Shown: in pieces, positions 62,380-64,000 of the stretch
Position numbering within the stretch: position 1 is the first letter of the stretch
How the letters are laid out: every line of letters starts with the position of its first letter
Origin: Pseudothauera nasutitermitis
GTDB lineage: Bacteria > Pseudomonadota > Gammaproteobacteria > Burkholderiales > Rhodocyclaceae
Length of the DNA: 64,000 nt
NCBI RefSeq assembly: GCF_004801295.1
Contig: NZ_SSOC01000004.1
Location: 124,001-188,000 of the forward strand
Direction of reading: 5' to 3'
Notes under the pieces: model-generated
Seen by the model: the letters and a program-made list of their open reading frames with translations, nothing else
Told to the model about the DNA's origin: nothing
The model's database searches: none
Position numbers and translations under genes: made by a program

Positions 62380-63033
62380 ATGAGCGCAGATCCGTGCTCC
62401 CAGACCGAATGTTCGCGGAGCGAAGCCCGCCGGACGCAGATTCTGGATGCGGCCAGGGACTGCTTCCGGCAGTATGGTTTTCATGGCGCGAGCATTTCGC
62501 GGATTTGTAAACAGGCTGGTATGAGCCCCGGCCATATCTACCACTATTTCGAGAACAAGGAAGCGATCATCGCGGCCATCGTCGAGCAGGATCTGAGCCG
62601 CCTGCTCACCATGACCGCCGGGCTGCACCAGTGCACGGATCTGCACAATGTAATTCGCAACTGCAGCGCGGAAGGCGTGCATGAGAACCTGAACGGCGAC
62701 GTTGCCGCACTCAAGCTGGAAATATACGCCGAAGGCTCGCGTAATCCGCGGGTGGCCGAGATTGTGCACGCCGCCGACCGCAGCACCCGCGAGACCATGA
62801 AAGAAACCATGCGGGCCACCCGCGCCAGTTTCGGCTTTCACGATGACGATTCCTGGCTGGACGGCCTGGTGGAATTCTTCGCCACGCTCTATGACGGCCT
62901 GCTGGTACGTTCGGTGCGCAACCCACAAGTCTCCCGCGAGGCACTCGTGACCCTGTTCCAGCGGGTCACCATGGATCTGTTGACGTCGCCTGCGCTCGAC
63001 AACGGAGTTTCGTCACACGCCAGGTCGCGTTAA
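62380..63033 (+). CDS. TetR/AcrR family repressor of the efflux operon
   Basis: A 217-residue regulator. The N-terminal helix-turn-helix is ARDCFRQYGFHGASISRICK followed by QAGMSPGHIYHYFENKEAII, the TetR signature. The helical C-terminal ligand domain differs from that of AcrR itself. Divergent placement next to the efflux operon, with palindromes between, suggests that it represses both and is released by a pump substrate. Confidence 0.93.
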   Translation: MSADPCSQTECSRSEARRTQILDAARDCFRQYGFHGASISRICKQAGMSPGHIYHYFENKEAIIAAIVEQDLSRLLTMTAGLHQCTDLHNVIRNCSAEGVHENLNGDVAALKLEIYAEGSRNPRVAEIVHAADRSTRETMKETMRATRASFGFHDDDSWLDGLVEFFATLYDGLLVRSVRNPQVSREALVTLFQRVTMDLLTSPALDNGVSSHARSR

Positions 63034-63113
63034 GCATTGACCGGGTCTTCCTCTCATGCGAGCCTGCAATCCGTGCAATGTGTTGCGGAATGTATTCGGC
63101 AGGGAGGAGGCAC

Positions 63114-64000
63114 TTGGATTGCTTGGGACGGCGTTCGGTGGGCTGGCGCAGGGATGGCGTGCGGGCTCGTCTGCGCGGCCGGCTTCCAAGGCGCTTGCTG
63201 AGCGGCTTTCTGTTTTCGTCCCTGACGGTGTCCGGCGGACAGCTGCAGGCCGCGGAAGAAGTGTTCTTCACCGATCTGCCCATCGTCGCTTCGGTGAGCC
63301 GCCTGCCCCAGCGGCTGGCCGATACGCCTTCGTCGGTGACGGTCATCGACCGGGAGATGATCCGGGCCTCCGGTGCCCGCGCGCTCAACGACGTGCTCCG
63401 CCTGGTACCTGGCTTCCAGACCTTCACCGCCAGTGACAAACCCACGCGGGTCAATTACCACGGCATCACCGACGACTCGGATTTCTCCCCGCGCGTGCAA
63501 GTGCTGGTCGACGGCCGTTCATTGCATTCGCCGCTGTTCCGCGGCGGCATGAACTGGGAACTGCCGCCCGTCGCCTTGGAGGATATCGAACGTATCGAGG
63601 TGGTGCGCGGTTCCAATACCACCTCCTATGGAACGAACGCGTTCCTCGGGGTGGTGAATATCATTACCACCGATCCCGCCCTGGCTCACGGCACTTCCAT
63701 TTCAGCCAGCAACGGCACCCAGGGCGTGCGCGACTACACGCTGCGCACGGCGGGCGCGCTGGGGATGGCCGGGCACTTCCGGCTGACGATGCAGGAGCAG
63801 GCGGACGAGGGCCTGGATCATCGTGCCGTTCCCCTGGAGGATCAGAACTGGCGGGACAGGAACCGTACCCGCCTGCTCGATCTGCGCGCCAATTTCCAGC
63901 TGGACACCCGCAATCACCTCGACCTGCAATTCGGCCGGGTGGAAAACCGCCGCCTGACCGGCCGGGTGGATGTGTCGACGGGAGCGCCCAGGCCCAGCGA
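63114..64000 (+). CDS. TonB-dependent outer-membrane receptor, 5' part
   Basis: An open frame from TTG 63114 to the window edge (about 295 codons). TTG is chosen because AGGGAGGAGG (63101-63110) directly precedes it and the next residues make a signal peptide (LLSGFLFSSLTVSGGQLQA, cleavage before AEEV). The plug domain follows: a TonB-box-like LPIVASVSRLPQRLADTPSS, VTVIDREMIRASGARALNDV, LRLVPGFQ, VLVDGRSLHSP and IERIEVVRGSNTTSYGTNAF. The barrel begins near the edge. It could import a siderophore, a vitamin or a small organic ligand; the LVDGRS form occurs in several groups, so the ligand is open. Confidence 0.9.
   Translation, partial: MDCLGRRSVGWRRDGVRARLRGRLPRRLLSGFLFSSLTVSGGQLQAAEEVFFTDLPIVASVSRLPQRLADTPSSVTVIDREMIRASGARALNDVLRLVPGFQTFTASDKPTRVNYHGITDDSDFSPRVQVLVDGRSLHSPLFRGGMNWELPPVALEDIERIEVVRGSNTTSYGTNAFLGVVNIITTDPALAHGTSISASNGTQGVRDYTLRTAGALGMAGHFRLTMQEQADEGLDHRAVPLEDQNWRDRNRTRLLDLRANFQLDTRNHLDLQFGRVENRRLTGRVDVSTGAPRPS

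Overview
The window looks like a chromosomal segment from a high-GC, nitrogen-fixing betaproteobacterium, most likely of the Azoarcus/Thauera/Zoogloea type (order Rhodocyclales). The reasons are the paired nifL-nifA next to rnfABCDGEH, a nifB-led operon with sigma54/NifA promoters, the recA-recX-lptB-rpoN-hpf-ptsN-hprK block and even GC-rich codon use. The genus is inference. No integrase, transposase, CRISPR array or rRNA gene was seen.

Region 1 (1-16.4 kb) is accessory. It opens with a Flp/Tad-type apparatus on the + strand: the end of cpaB, a CpaC secretin with two C-terminal SH3-like domains, a TadA/CpaF ATPase with an N-terminal FHA domain, TadB, TadC, a DUF192 protein and a TadE-like pseudopilin with a cysteine-rich tail. 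The pseudopilin stop codon overlaps the start codon of a 1482-residue, signal-peptide-bearing RHS/YD-repeat protein. That protein ends in a variable, lower-GC domain with a PD-(D/E)XK nuclease-like D...ExK pattern. Behind it lie an unknown gene placed like an immunity gene, a displaced C-terminal fragment homologous to the toxin tip, and further unknown genes. This Tad-plus-RHS unit is the best candidate for an undescribed system: a Tad-like machine that may display or export a polymorphic toxin. Two small membrane proteins and a periplasmic thioredoxin-fold protein follow.

Region 2 (16.6-20.5 kb) holds a YihY-family membrane protein, selB, the selenocysteine tRNA gene (anticodon TCA) with its own promoter, and mobA. 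Together these suggest that a seleno-molybdoenzyme such as formate dehydrogenase is made, although its structural gene is outside the window.

Region 3 (20.5-37.1 kb) is a nitrogen-fixation accessory region. A minus-strand operon reads nifB, a 2[4Fe-4S] ferredoxin gene, an ArsC-like nitrogenase-associated gene, a flavodiiron protein gene, a [2Fe-2S] ferredoxin gene, an FeSII (Shethna)-like protein gene, nifQ and draG. It has a clear -24/-12 promoter and a NifA site (TGT-N10-ACA). PepSY, glycine-zipper lipoprotein and PagL genes lie between this operon and nifLA. nifLA and rnfABCDGEH diverge from a 262-bp region with one sigma54 promoter on each strand and a single palindromic NifA site between them. 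The Rnf complex would supply low-potential electrons through the ferredoxins, NifB makes the FeMo-co core, NifQ supplies Mo, DraG reactivates dinitrogenase reductase, and the FeSII and flavodiiron proteins probably guard against oxygen.

Region 4 (37.2-56.4 kb) is mostly core genome: a chemoreceptor, thiL-pgpA-pncC, recA (with an SOS box over its promoter)-recX, lptB-rpoN-hpf-ptsN-hprK, a GGDEF response regulator, ilvA, a 5-formyl-THF cyclo-ligase, a soluble lytic transglycosylase, an NDUFA9-like dehydratase/epimerase, cca and a membrane hydrolase. rpoN and the nitrogen-related phosphotransferase gene ptsN link this block to the sigma54 promoters above.

Region 5 (56.4-64 kb) carries an RND efflux operon (adaptor, pump, outer-membrane channel) with a strong terminator, a divergent TetR repressor with candidate operators, and the 5' part of a TonB-dependent receptor that starts at TTG and runs off the window.
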